From positions 1 through 52,889 of the forward strand of contig CACXPT010000009.1 in the NCBI GenBank assembly GCA_902769585.1: a DNA stretch of 52,889 nucleotides, written 5' to 3'. Positions 33,624-42,157 of this stretch are shown piece by piece. Every line of letters begins with the position of its first letter. Position 1 is the stretch's first letter. The position numbers and the translations under genes are program-made. The notes beneath the pieces are model-generated. The model worked only from the letters and a program-made list of their open reading frames with translations, made no database searches and was not told the origin of the DNA. Origin of the DNA: an uncultured bacterium. GTDB taxonomy: Bacteria > Verrucomicrobiota > Kiritimatiellia > RFP12 > UBA1067.

Positions 33624-34352
33624 TTGCTTTATCCTCTTTCTGCACAGGTTCGGCGTAGGATTGTTCCTGTACAAGAAAGGGGCGCATTATCCCTCTCATG
33701 CACTTGTACGAAGCCCTAGCACAGGCCTATCCGAATACATTTAAGGGAGAATACGCCCCATGTGGGCGCATCTCCGCTTACATGTCATTCAGATTTGTGA
33801 AACAGTGCTAGTATTTCGTACAAACGACGTGTAGCGTTGATGCTACGTTGTTTCGTCCAAGGGGTGGAAAGGGATGTCGGCCTCCATACGTTGCTTGACG
33901 CTCCCAGTCAGTTCCTGGACTATGTCCGTCCCGCCGTCCGATGGCCATCCGGCCACCTTCCGGCAGAACGCGGACAGAATATCAAAATCCGCCCTGCGTC
34001 GCAAGGCGGATTTCGGAGATTTCAAAGCTTGCGGAATCGCGAAAACATTGGCCGGAGCAATTCTCAACTATGCGCCGCCAAGATGGCGGCGTTCCCAGTC
34101 AGTGGCGGCGTTCTATGCGGTCGCAACAAGTTGCGACCCTCCCGCGCGGCAATTTCGGTCGCGCAGGAGCGCGACCCTCCCGATCTGTAGCGGGATGGCG
34201 GCGCGGGGCGCGCCGCAAACGTTTCCGCCGCGCCTTGCGGCGGGATATCTACTGGCAATGTGATGCCGCTAGCGATCCCACCCCTTTCCCCGCCGGTTTC
34301 AAGCAGAAAGCGTGGTTTGGGAAATTCGCGAGATCTTGTCAGAACAATGTTA
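33624..34352. other. Intergenic region with repeats, no gene
   Basis: The left third is the upstream region of the giant gene and holds two small hairpins (CGCCCCATGTGGGCG at about 33755 and GTAGCGTTGATGCTAC at about 33833). The right half is repeats. I see no gene in it. Confidence 0.65.
34021..34187. repeat. Composite repeat: 92-bp unit plus modular palindromes
   Basis: Bases 34021-34112 match 16844-16935 with about ten differences. They are followed by GTCGCAACAAGTTGCGAC and GTCGCGCAGGAGCGCGAC in a block identical to that at 17212-17304. Confidence 0.88.
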
Positions 34353-36716
34353 TTATTCTGAAACCGTAGGAACCGCCAGGATCACGCGGTCGATCCAGAT
34401 GAAGCTGTCGCCCTGCGTGCCTGGACGGAACATCGGGCCCGTGAACTTCACGGACACCCATAGCTCCAGCTCCTTCCCGGAAAGGTCGGAGAAGTTCCCC
34501 GCACGTAGCTGCGTCGTCCACGCGCGCGTCAGCCAGAGGTAGCAGTTATCCGAGAACTTCGCCTTGCCGAGACGGTACCACCTGTAGCCGTCACCCTCCA
34601 CGTTCTTGACGCTGCCGCCGCCGAGCGACTTCTTCGTCTTCGTGTCGTACACGCCGCCGGAGAACGGCAGCTTGAAATAGTGGCTCTTGTCCGCCGCCGT
34701 CCGCATCGCCCGCCCCACCGGACTTTCGGGATCGTCCACGAGTGTCTCGTTCTTTCCGTGACCCGTGAGGTACTGCGCAGGGAAATCGTAGTAGCTCCTG
34801 TCGCGGAACTGATCAGGCACAGGGTACACCTCGCGCTGCGGCGTGATGATTCCCGCAAAGAGATCGAGCTCCTTCTTGACGAGTTCCTTCGCCTTCGGAT
34901 ACACAGCGATCCATTTCGGCCAGTCGTCGCGCAGACGGGCCTTGGCGGCGTCAAGGCCAGGTCGGGCGGTCGCAATAAATTGCGACCCTCCCGGAGTGCC
35001 TTCTCCGGTCGCGCAAGAGCGCGACCCTCCCGGGGCGGCGTGGAATAGGGGACACCGCGACCGCAGGCAGGCAAGGCGATCCAGCCCAAGGCGCGCATGC
35101 CGCGCGCGTGCCAGCAGCTTCGCGTCGCCGGCGACGGACGCCTCGGCCGCATCAAGCATCTTGTTGCAGGCCGCCATGTCCTCGTCGGAGATGTACTTGA
35201 ACGCGGAGAGCTGCGGGAACCAGCTCACGAACGCGTTCTTCTCCCGGCGGATCTTGTCGAGGTAGCGACGGTAGGCGAGGACATGCTCGCCCGCAGGTCC
35301 GTAGTATTCGCGCATGAAGCGCTCGATCAGGGCGTTGCAGTCGAGATCGGGATTCTCCATCAGCTTCGTCTCGAGGAAGAACTTCAGTTCCCACATGTCG
35401 GCCTTGTAGGGATGCTCGTGTTCCCAGAAGATGCCCGACACGTTGTAAGCGCGGTAGTGGCGGAAGAGGTCGCCGTAGTGGAACTCGCTCGGGAACGGCA
35501 GGCCGGTGAGTCCCTTCGAGAAGGTGATCGCGTAGTCCCACACGAACAGGTGCTTCGTCGCCTTGCTCCACTCCATCACGCAGTCGTAGTACGCGCGGTT
35601 GTCCGGCTCCGCGATCGACGAGGCCTGGTTGGAGCCGGTGTCGCACAGGCGCACGATCACGTTGTCCGCCGCGCGCACGCCCCCCTTCGGAACGGGTTGC
35701 GTGTACTGGTAAGCCCACGTGCAGAGCAGCACGTCGGGATACTTCTTCGCCACCTCGGCGGCGAGCGCGTTCACGAAGTTGAGGTTGACGCCAGAGAGGC
35801 CGTACTTCTCCGTAGCAGCCTTGCAGCGGTCGCACTCGCAGTATGATTGATTGTCGTTGTGCGAAATGTCGTAGATGCGCGGCGGCTCCACCCCGTTCTT
35901 CTTGGCCCGCTCCGTCCCCTTCTCGATGTTCTCGAGGAGACGTCTGAGCACCTCGTCCTTCACCTCAGGATTCGTCAGGCAGAGCTGTCCGCTCCGCTGG
36001 CCGCCCACGCGGTGCCCTTTGCGGAGCGAGAACCATTCGGGATGGTCCTTCATGTACTTGTCGGCGTTGAGGTACCAGTCGAACGTGTGGCAGAAGTTCG
36101 GCGGTCCGAAGCAGTACGCGCCACCGAGGTCCGCGCCGCCATGCGCGTTCATGCGCACGCGCCGCTCGAAGCGCGCGGACTGCGATCCCTGGTTGGCGCG
36201 GTAGATGTCGCGGTACGCGAACGCGGGCTGGCCCTGCATGTCGAGCGCAGGAAGTTCGAGCGGACCCGCCGGCGGCACGTCCTCCTCGAACTCGCTCCAC
36301 CACCGCACACCGCAGCAGTCCTCGAGGAAGTGGTACACGGCGAAGAGCGCACCGCGCGGACCACCACCGTTCAGCAGCACCTCGTTACCGAATGAGCGGA
36401 TGACCCACTTTTCGGACGGCAGCTGCGTGGAGAGCAGTCCCTCGCGCCGCGCGAGCTCCGTGTCGCCCACGCGGAAGACGATTCCCTCCTTGCCGCCCAC
36501 GCGCACCACTCCCGCCACGCGTTTCGCGAGATAAACGGAAAGCTCGTTCGTCGCCGTACACTCGTGCGGCTTCGGCACCTCCGGCCCCGCCACCTCATAC
36601 GGCGCAGCGCCAAGCGCCATACCTGCGCACATCATGGCGGCGACTGCCGCCAATGAAACGATTCCTCTGTCCCCCGCTACTTTACCTTTTGCATCTTTTC
36701 GCATGGCACAAAACAT
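34353..36716 (-). CDS. Secreted DUF4838-type glycosidase-like protein
   Basis: A 787-residue protein with GGAGG seven bases before the ATG at 36716 and a signal segment (IVSLAAVAAMMCAGMALGA). The N-terminal alpha-glucuronidase-like domain has GGGPRGALFAVYHFLEDCCGVRWW near residue 120. The DUF4838 barrel follows with HTFDWYLNADKYMKDHPEW, IYDISHNDNQSYCECDRC and GIFWEHEHPYKADMWELKFFLETKLM. These proteins are found in many polysaccharide-degrading PVC and Bacteroidetes genomes; the reaction is unknown. Residues about 560-584 (GGSRSCATGEGTPGGSQF) are translated from a pair of the dispersed palindromes, an in-frame insertion. A C-terminal beta-domain follows. Confidence 0.82.
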   Translation of the reverse strand: MFCAMRKDAKGKVAGDRGIVSLAAVAAMMCAGMALGAAPYEVAGPEVPKPHECTATNELSVYLAKRVAGVVRVGGKEGIVFRVGDTELARREGLLSTQLPSEKWVIRSFGNEVLLNGGGPRGALFAVYHFLEDCCGVRWWSEFEEDVPPAGPLELPALDMQGQPAFAYRDIYRANQGSQSARFERRVRMNAHGGADLGGAYCFGPPNFCHTFDWYLNADKYMKDHPEWFSLRKGHRVGGQRSGQLCLTNPEVKDEVLRRLLENIEKGTERAKKNGVEPPRIYDISHNDNQSYCECDRCKAATEKYGLSGVNLNFVNALAAEVAKKYPDVLLCTWAYQYTQPVPKGGVRAADNVIVRLCDTGSNQASSIAEPDNRAYYDCVMEWSKATKHLFVWDYAITFSKGLTGLPFPSEFHYGDLFRHYRAYNVSGIFWEHEHPYKADMWELKFFLETKLMENPDLDCNALIERFMREYYGPAGEHVLAYRRYLDKIRREKNAFVSWFPQLSAFKYISDEDMAACNKMLDAAEASVAGDAKLLARARHARLGLDRLACLRSRCPLFHAAPGGSRSCATGEGTPGGSQFIATARPGLDAAKARLRDDWPKWIAVYPKAKELVKKELDLFAGIITPQREVYPVPDQFRDRSYYDFPAQYLTGHGKNETLVDDPESPVGRAMRTAADKSHYFKLPFSGGVYDTKTKKSLGGGSVKNVEGDGYRWYRLGKAKFSDNCYLWLTRAWTTQLRAGNFSDLSGKELELWVSVKFTGPMFRPGTQGDSFIWIDRVILAVPTVSE
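34967..35036. repeat. Modular palindromes inserted in frame inside the DUF4838 gene
   Basis: GTCGCAATAAATTGCGAC followed by CCTCCC and GGTCGCGCAAGAGCGCGACC followed by CCTCCC, the same two-palindrome arrangement as at 34121-34187, but inside coding sequence. The frame is kept. Confidence 0.88.
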
Positions 36717-36742
36717 ACCAAAACCTCCGATATGAGTAGCAA

Positions 36743-36775
36743 CCTTTTTGTGTGTTTCGTGTATTTCGTGGTTAG
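36743..36775. repeat. Short 9-bp tandem repeat upstream of the DUF4838 gene
   Basis: TTCGTGTAT-like 9-mers in tandem, one of several unrelated 8-9 bp tandem motifs in the window. Confidence 0.6.
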
Positions 36776-36777
36776 AA

Positions 36778-37344
36778 TCATTCGCCAATGCCGCAGACGT
36801 TCCGGTAGACGGCGATCCGCGTCTGGCCGTAGGCACGGTCACGGCAGAGTTCCCACAGAGGGTGCGCCTCTGCCGCCTGGCGCGTCGCCATCTCGGCCAC
36901 GAAAAGTCCGCCCGGGCGAACGGCACCAGACTCCGCGAGTGCCGCGAGAAGCGGCGTATAGCCACGCTCTGCCACGAGCGCGTACGGCGGATCGGCGAAG
37001 GCGATGTCGAACGGTCCGCTCCCGCCCGCCGCCGGCCACGCGAAGGCGTCCGCGCGCACGATCTCGACGCGAGCCTCCGCCCCTAACGCCGACACGTTAG
37101 CCGCAAGGCACGCCGCATGACGCGGATTGCTCTCCACAAACGTCGTCCGCGCCGCGCCGCGCGAGAGCGCCTCCAGCCCGACGCTACCCGCACCCGCGAA
37201 GAGATCGAGGAACGCCGCGCCCGCTATTTCCGCCTGGATCATCGAGAAGAGCGCGCCGCGCACACGGTCCTGCGTGGGGCGCACCGCGTCGCCAGGCGGC
37301 ACCTTGAGCGTGCGCCCGCACCACTCGCCGCCGGCAATCCTCAC
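36778..37344 (-). CDS. rsmD: 16S rRNA (guanine966-N2)-methyltransferase RsmD
   Basis: Methylates G966 of 16S rRNA during 30S maturation. The 188-residue product has the family length. The RsmD N-terminus MRIAGGEWCGRTLKVPPG and VRPTQDRVRGALFSMI precede the SAM-binding DLFAGAGSVGLEALSRGA (about 46-63) and the catalytic DPPYA at about 117. The GTG start overlaps the metH stop by four bases (GTGA). It is the last gene of an overlapping operon. Confidence 0.94.
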   Translation of the reverse strand: MRIAGGEWCGRTLKVPPGDAVRPTQDRVRGALFSMIQAEIAGAAFLDLFAGAGSVGLEALSRGAARTTFVESNPRHAACLAANVSALGAEARVEIVRADAFAWPAAGGSGPFDIAFADPPYALVAERGYTPLLAALAESGAVRPGGLFVAEMATRQAAEAHPLWELCRDRAYGQTRIAVYRNVCGIGE

Positions 37345-39836
37345 GCGAAAACCTCCTCCGCCACGCGCACAGACGCCATGGCGTCCTTGCCGTAGTAGTC
37401 GGCGCCGATCTCCTTTGCGTATTCGGCCGTAAGCACTGCGCCGCCCACCACGACCTTCGCGTCCAGCCCCGCCGCGCGCACCTGCCTGATCGTCTCCTCC
37501 ATGAAACCGACCGTCGTCGTCATCAGCGCGGAAAGTCCGATCAGCTTCGCCTTCTCGCGGCGGGCCGTCTCCACGATCTTCTCCGGCGGCACGTCGCGCC
37601 CGAGGTCGATCACACGAAAGCCGTAGTTCTCCAGCAGTGCGCGCACGATGTTCTTGCCGATGTCATGGATGTCGCCCTTCACCGTGGCGATCACCACAGG
37701 GCCGCGCTTCGCCGCCGCGTCCGCCGGCAACGCCGCCCGCACCACGTCGAACGCCGCGCTCGCCGCCTCCGCCGCCATCAGGAGCTGTGGCAGGAACACG
37801 GTGCCAGCCTCGAACCCCTTGCCCACAACCTCGAGCGCGGGCACGATCTCGCCGTCGATCACCTCCACCGGCTGACGTCCCTCGGCGAGCGCGGCCTTCG
37901 CCGCCGCCGCCGCATCGCCCTTCAGCCCCCTGCGAATGGCACTGCCAATTTGAGCTCCGGTATCTTGGGTGTCGTGGGTGTCCTGGGTGTCGTGGCTCTG
38001 GCTCAGGCCTCCCTGAGGCCCTCGGCCTTCTTGTCGCACCCGATTCGCCTGGAAGTCTTTATACGCCGCCACCCACGCTTCGCAGTTGCGGTCCTTGCCC
38101 GTGAGCGCACGGAAGGCGCGATACGCCGTCATCATCTCGTCCGAGAGCGGGTTGACGATGGCGGCGGAAAGGCCCGCGCCCATGGCGAGCGTGTAGAACG
38201 CGCCGTTCAGGAGCGGACGCGCCGGCAAGCCGAAGGAGATGTTGGAGACGCCCAGCACCGTGCGGCAGCCCAGCTCCTCGCGCACGCGGCGCAGAGACTC
38301 CAGCACAACGTTCGCGCTCTCCGCGTCCGCGCTCACGGCGAGGCACAGCACGTCGATCACAAAATCGGACGGCGCGAGGCCGTATTCCGCGCCGCGCGCG
38401 AGGATCTTCCGCGCGATCGCGAGCCGACCTTCCGCCGTGGGCGGAATCCCCGCCTCGTCAAGCGTGAGCGCCACCACCGCGCCGCCGTACTTCGCAACGA
38501 GCGGCAGGACGGCGCGCATCGACTCCTCCTTGCCGTTAACGGAGTTGACGAGCGGCTTGCCGTTGACGTGGCGGAGCGCGCGCTCGAGCGCCACCGGGTC
38601 GGACGTGTCGATCTGGATCGGCAGGTCGGTGACGCCCTGCACGGCCTGGACGGTCGCGTCCAGCACAGCCGCCTCGTCCAGGCCCGGCACGCCAACGTTC
38701 ACGTCCAGCACGTGTGCGCCTGCCTCGGCCTGCGACACGGCCTCGCGCAGCACGTACGCAGTGTCCCCTTCGGTGAGCGCGGCCTTGAGCTTCTTCTTGC
38801 CCGTGGGGTTGATCCGCTCGCCGATGATTATCGTGTCGTCCAGCGGGATTTCAACAGCGTGAGTGCCGGAGGAGACGACAGTGAGGGGTTGAGAGGTTGA
38901 GGGGGTGAGATGTTGAGATGTTGAGGAGTTGAGATGTTGAGGGGTTGAGATGTTGAGATGTTGAGGAGTTGAGGAGTTGAGGACACCTGTAACAGCGGCG
39001 ATGTGCGCGGGCGTGGTGCCGCAGCAGCCGCCCACGATCGAGGCGCCAGCCTCGACGAGCGACGCGACATCGCGCGCGAACTCCTCCGGCCCGACGGTGA
39101 AGACGGTCTGTCCGTCCACCACCTTCGGGAGTCCGGCGTTGGGCTTGACTATGATCGGACGCGGCGTGGCGCGCGCGAGGCGTTCGACGTACGGCCGCAT
39201 CAGGTCGGGGCCAAGTCCGCAGTTGAGCCCGAACGCATCGACGCGCAGTCCGTCCAGCAGAGCTGCAACGGCCTCCACGTCGCCGCCCGTGAGAAGCTTG
39301 CCGTTCTCGCCGAGCGCGACGGTGGCGAGTATCGGCAGGTCGCAGTTCTCCTTGGCGGCGAGGACCGCCGCCTTCAGCTCGTAAGTGTCGCCCATCGTCT
39401 CGACGACCACGAGGTCAGCCCCCGCCTTCGCGCCAAGCGCCACCTGCTCGGCGAACGCGTCGTACGCGGCGTCGAACTCGAAGTCGCCAGCCGGTTTCAG
39501 GAGTCGGCCCGTCGGCCCCACGTCGAGCGCAACGAGAGGCGAGCCGTCAACAGACTTCGCGATGGAGACGCCGGCGGCGATGACGTCCGCCAGCGGCGCG
39601 TCGCCATGGTACTTTGCCGCGTTCGCGCCGAAGGTGTTGGCGTAGACGATGTCGGCGCCGGCGGCGACGTAGGCCGAATGCACGGCGCGAATGTCGTCGG
39701 GGCGCGAAAGGTTCCACAGCTCGGGCACCTCGCCCGGCTGGAGGCCGCGCGCCTGGAGCTGCGTGCCCATGCCGCCGTCGAGGAAGCGCACGCGCTCCCG
39801 CGCCCATGCGTCGAACCATTTAGCCCTTGCGGCCAT
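37341..39836 (-). CDS. metH: Cobalamin-dependent methionine synthase lacking the reactivation domain
   Basis: Transfers methyl from methyltetrahydrofolate through B12 to homocysteine. The 831-residue product has the homocysteine-binding barrel with GLNCGLGP and the zinc-binding GGCCGTTPAHI near 270-282, the pterin-binding barrel with IIIGERINPTGKK and VLDVNVGVPGLDE, and the B12 cap and Rossmann domain with KGDIHDIGKNIV (axial His) and VVVGGAVLTAEYA. There is no C-terminal AdoMet reactivation domain, as in Thermotoga-type enzymes. Two linkers are made of microsatellites: residues about 284-317 (STPQHLNI 8-mers, 8-bp DNA unit) and about 610-629 (TQDTHDTQD, 9-bp unit). No cobalamin riboswitch is visible. 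It overlaps lgt (TGATG) and rsmD. Confidence 0.93.
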   Translation of the reverse strand: MAARAKWFDAWARERVRFLDGGMGTQLQARGLQPGEVPELWNLSRPDDIRAVHSAYVAAGADIVYANTFGANAAKYHGDAPLADVIAAGVSIAKSVDGSPLVALDVGPTGRLLKPAGDFEFDAAYDAFAEQVALGAKAGADLVVVETMGDTYELKAAVLAAKENCDLPILATVALGENGKLLTGGDVEAVAALLDGLRVDAFGLNCGLGPDLMRPYVERLARATPRPIIVKPNAGLPKVVDGQTVFTVGPEEFARDVASLVEAGASIVGGCCGTTPAHIAAVTGVLNSSTPQHLNISTPQHLNSSTSQHLTPSTSQPLTVVSSGTHAVEIPLDDTIIIGERINPTGKKKLKAALTEGDTAYVLREAVSQAEAGAHVLDVNVGVPGLDEAAVLDATVQAVQGVTDLPIQIDTSDPVALERALRHVNGKPLVNSVNGKEESMRAVLPLVAKYGGAVVALTLDEAGIPPTAEGRLAIARKILARGAEYGLAPSDFVIDVLCLAVSADAESANVVLESLRRVREELGCRTVLGVSNISFGLPARPLLNGAFYTLAMGAGLSAAIVNPLSDEMMTAYRAFRALTGKDRNCEAWVAAYKDFQANRVRQEGRGPQGGLSQSHDTQDTHDTQDTGAQIGSAIRRGLKGDAAAAAKAALAEGRQPVEVIDGEIVPALEVVGKGFEAGTVFLPQLLMAAEAASAAFDVVRAALPADAAAKRGPVVIATVKGDIHDIGKNIVRALLENYGFRVIDLGRDVPPEKIVETARREKAKLIGLSALMTTTVGFMEETIRQVRAAGLDAKVVVGGAVLTAEYAKEIGADYYGKDAMASVRVAEEVFA
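37962..37997. repeat. 9-bp tandem repeat inside metH
   Basis: Four TCNTGGGTG-type 9-mers in tandem, read as TQDTHDTQD in the linker before the B12 domain. Confidence 0.85.
38883..38983. repeat. 8-bp tandem repeat inside metH
   Basis: About twelve units of TTGAGATG/TTGAGGAG type on the plus strand. Three units make 24 bases, so the protein shows an 8-residue repeat. A change of one unit would shift the frame. Confidence 0.9.
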
Positions 39837-40672
39837 CACCCCTCGCCCTCTTTCTTCAGCTCTGCGCTGTCTCCGCCGCGGCGGCATGCCACGATAGCGA
39901 ACGCCACGCCGGTGAGCAGCAGCGCGAGCGAGATCGTCTGGCCGATCGAGAGCGGCCCGATCGCGGCGCGCGGATCGCCGCGAAGCACCTCCATCCCGAA
40001 GCGTATGAGCGCGTAGCCGATGAGGTAGATGCCGGTGGTGAAGCCAGGACGGCGCTTCCAGAAGCGGACGTACACCAGCACGAGGACGGCGAACAGCGTC
40101 GCCACGGCGGCCGCCTCGAAGAGCTGCGTGGGCAACACCGGCAGGGAGGCCTGCGCGGACGAATTGATCAGTCCGGCGCTGGTCTGCTCGTACCAGGCCG
40201 GCGAGCCACGCGGGAAGCTGACCGCGCACGCCGCCTGCGACACGCGTCCGTAGCAACAGCCGTAGAAGAAGCACCCTATCCGGCCGAACGCGTGCCCGAG
40301 CGGAATCACGGTCGTCATCATGTCAGCGAGCGGCAGTATCCGTTCCTTCTTCAGTCGGCACCAGAGCAGGAACACCCCGATCGCGAGGATGAGTCCGCCG
40401 TAGAACATCAATCCGCCCTGGTCCACGCGGATGATCCGCTCCGGATGGGCCGCAAACTCCTGCTGCCAATGCTCGATCACGTACGCCACCCTTGCGCCTA
40501 CCACTCCGCACACCATCATCCACGTGACAAGGCCCGTCAGCGCGTCGGACACGCGGCCCGTGCGGCGGCACAGCCACGACAGCACCTGCCACGCGGCAAG
40601 AAACCCCAGCGCCATGCACGCGCCGTATGTCTTGATGTGGAGGAATCCTATCGATATGAGGTCAGGATGCAT
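39836..40672 (-). CDS. lgt: Prolipoprotein diacylglyceryl transferase
   Basis: Adds diacylglycerol from phosphatidylglycerol to the lipobox cysteine of lipoproteins at the inner membrane. The 278-residue protein has several membrane helices and the family signature HAFGRIGCFFYGCCYGR near residues 135-151, plus LPTQLFEA and LYVYGLxRFxxE-like YLIGYALIRFGMEVLRGDPR near the C-terminus. MHPDLISIGFLHIKTYG is the typical start. The ATG overlaps the stop of the upstream small gene (TGATG) and its stop overlaps metH in the same way. Confidence 0.95.
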   Translation of the reverse strand: MHPDLISIGFLHIKTYGACMALGFLAAWQVLSWLCRRTGRVSDALTGLVTWMMVCGVVGARVAYVIEHWQQEFAAHPERIIRVDQGGLMFYGGLILAIGVFLLWCRLKKERILPLADMMTTVIPLGHAFGRIGCFFYGCCYGRVSQAACAVSFPRGSPAWYEQTSAGLINSSAQASLPVLPTQLFEAAAVATLFAVLVLVYVRFWKRRPGFTTGIYLIGYALIRFGMEVLRGDPRAAIGPLSIGQTISLALLLTGVAFAIVACRRGGDSAELKKEGEG

Positions 40673-41124
40673 CAGAGTCCTTTCAGGATTTCTACCGCCA
40701 GGCGCGTCGGCGCGGCGTTGGTGTCGGTAAGCCACCAGCCGCCGCCGCGCTGCGACGACACAAGCTTAAGGGCCATCTCCACGCGCGTCTGCCCGTTCGT
40801 CAGGCCGAGCTGGGCCTTAAGGTCGTTAAGGATTTTAAGGCCATTAGGGTCATTAAAGCCCTTAAGGTCGTTAAAGATTTTAGGGGCGTTAGGGTCGTTA
40901 AGGGGTTTAAGGTCGTTAAGGATTTTAGGGTCCTTAAGGTCGTTAGCCTCATTATCGACCTTAGACTCCTTATCGACCTTGAAGTTCTTTTCCAGCCACT
41001 GCTCGCCCTTGTCGATCGCGTGGTCCACCTCGTTCTGCACGGACGGCTCCAGCGGCCCGTCCGCCTGCGGCAGGGGCTGCACGGAAAAGGCGGCCGCAAA
41101 CAGTATTGCACCAAACCGCATCAT
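40672..41124 (-). CDS. Small secreted protein with 3-residue repeats, possible toroid remnant
   Basis: A 150-residue product with a signal peptide (MRFGAILFAAAFSVQPLPQA). The part EVDHAIDKGEQWLEKN resembles the repeat helix of squalene-cyclase/prenyltransferase-type toroids, and the end GQTRVEMALKLVSSQRGGGWW could be another such helix. Between them residues about 55-105 are a low-complexity LND/LKx/PNx three-residue repeat translated from about fifteen 9-bp units (40805-40955). It may be a toroid gene that lost its middle or a short exported helical protein; I cannot assign a role. GGAGAG precedes the ATG, and it is first in the operon with lgt, metH and rsmD. Confidence 0.6.
   Translation of the reverse strand: MMRFGAILFAAAFSVQPLPQADGPLEPSVQNEVDHAIDKGEQWLEKNFKVDKESKVDNEANDLKDPKILNDLKPLNDPNAPKIFNDLKGFNDPNGLKILNDLKAQLGLTNGQTRVEMALKLVSSQRGGGWWLTDTNAAPTRLAVEILKGL
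40805..40955. repeat. 9-bp tandem repeat inside the small secreted protein gene
   Basis: About fifteen units of TTAAGGTCG type (TTAAGGATT, TTAGGGTCG and similar). The period is a multiple of three, so the frame is unaffected by unit gain or loss. Confidence 0.92.
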
Positions 41125-41142
41125 GTTGTAAACTCTCCGTCC

Positions 41143-42150
41143 ATGGCTTGCGAACATTATACCAAAAAAGCCCGAGGGCTCTCGCTCCTGTCGGGCGGAC
41201 TCGACTCGCAGCTCGCCGTCTGCGTCCTGCGCGACGCCGGCGCCGAGGTGGAAGGCGTCACGTTCGCGACACCCTTCTTCGCGCCCGACGCCGCCCGCAA
41301 GGCCGCCGCCGCCCTCGGCATCGTTCTCCATGTGGTGGACTTCACAGACGACGAGATCGCGCTCGTCAAGGATCCTCCCCACGGCTTCGGCGGCGCGATG
41401 AACCCGTGCATCGACTGCCATGCCACGATGATCCGCCGCGCCGGCGAACTGATGACGCAACTTGGCTACGACTTCGTCGCAACCGGCGAAGTGCTCAACC
41501 AGCGTCCAATGTCCCAGAACCGCCAGTCCCTCGGCGTGGTGGAGAGGGCAAGCGGACTCGCCGGACGCCTCGTGCGTCCGCTCTGCGCGCAGCTGCTCGA
41601 GCCGACCATCCCGGAGCAGGAAGGCTTGATCGACCGATCGAAGCTGCTTGGCCTTTCGGGCCGCCGCCGTGAGCCGCAGTTCGAGCTGGCGAGGAAGTAC
41701 GGCCTGACCGACTACCCGTCACCAGCCGGCGGCTGCAAGCTCACCGAGAAAGGATTCGGACGCCGCCTGAAGGACCTGATGGTCCACGAGGGTCTGGACG
41801 ACCGCCGCCTCGTGGAACTACTCAACATAGCCCGCCGCTTCCGTCTGCCCGACGGCACCGGCGTCATCCTCGGACGCGACGCCAACGAGAACGCAGCCCT
41901 CACCAAGGCGCGCGCCGAGTCGGACACGCTCGTTGCGCCAATCTCCGTCCCCGGTCCCACAGCCCTCATTCCCAAGGTCTGCACGCCCGAGGGCCTCGAC
42001 CAGGCCGCCGGCATAGTCTGCGCCTGGAGCCGCTTCGACAACTTCTCCGGCGACATAAAGGTGAAGGTCGTCGCGGGCGCAACGACCACGGAACGTACGA
42101 TCCAGCGTCCCTACGTCCGCGACCCGTTCCTCCCCTTCCAGATCACGTAA
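41143..42150 (+). CDS. PP-loop ATPase, tRNA thiolation-like (MnmA/ThiI-related)
   Basis: A 335-residue protein with the PP-loop SGGLDS at residues 17-22 that adenylates a substrate carbonyl, as in tRNA 2-thiouridylases. The middle has MNPCIDCHATMIRRAGELM and ATGEVLNQRPMSQ, which in related proteins supply the cysteines and tRNA-binding region. PSPAGGCKLTEKGFGRRLKDLM follows, and then a C-terminal domain of about 120 residues with GVILGRDANENAALTKAR. This layout matches the MnmA-like/DUF-tRNA-modification proteins seen in deep-branching and PVC bacteria. It is transcribed divergently from the lgt operon; the start codon is nine bases after a TAAACT box. It converges with the GH28-like gene. 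Confidence 0.82.
   Translation: MACEHYTKKARGLSLLSGGLDSQLAVCVLRDAGAEVEGVTFATPFFAPDAARKAAAALGIVLHVVDFTDDEIALVKDPPHGFGGAMNPCIDCHATMIRRAGELMTQLGYDFVATGEVLNQRPMSQNRQSLGVVERASGLAGRLVRPLCAQLLEPTIPEQEGLIDRSKLLGLSGRRREPQFELARKYGLTDYPSPAGGCKLTEKGFGRRLKDLMVHEGLDDRRLVELLNIARRFRLPDGTGVILGRDANENAALTKARAESDTLVAPISVPGPTALIPKVCTPEGLDQAAGIVCAWSRFDNFSGDIKVKVVAGATTTERTIQRPYVRDPFLPFQIT
41156..41164 (-). promoter_or_regulatory. Extended -10 promoter of the small protein-lgt-metH-rsmD operon
   Basis: TGGTATAAT on the minus strand. It lies inside the first codons of the divergent PP-loop gene and 31 bases before the operon's ATG at 41124, giving a leader with GGAGAG. Confidence 0.6.
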
Positions 42151-42157
42151 CCTCGAA

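Noticed and set aside
33675..33850. Possible tRNA or small RNA upstream of the caspase/LRR gene
   Set aside because: Only short unconnected hairpins are seen; no cloverleaf or terminator-like T-run follows.
37341..41140. Cobalamin riboswitch controlling metH
   Set aside because: metH is the third gene of an overlapping operon, and no B12-box-like sequence is visible before its first gene or within the overlaps.
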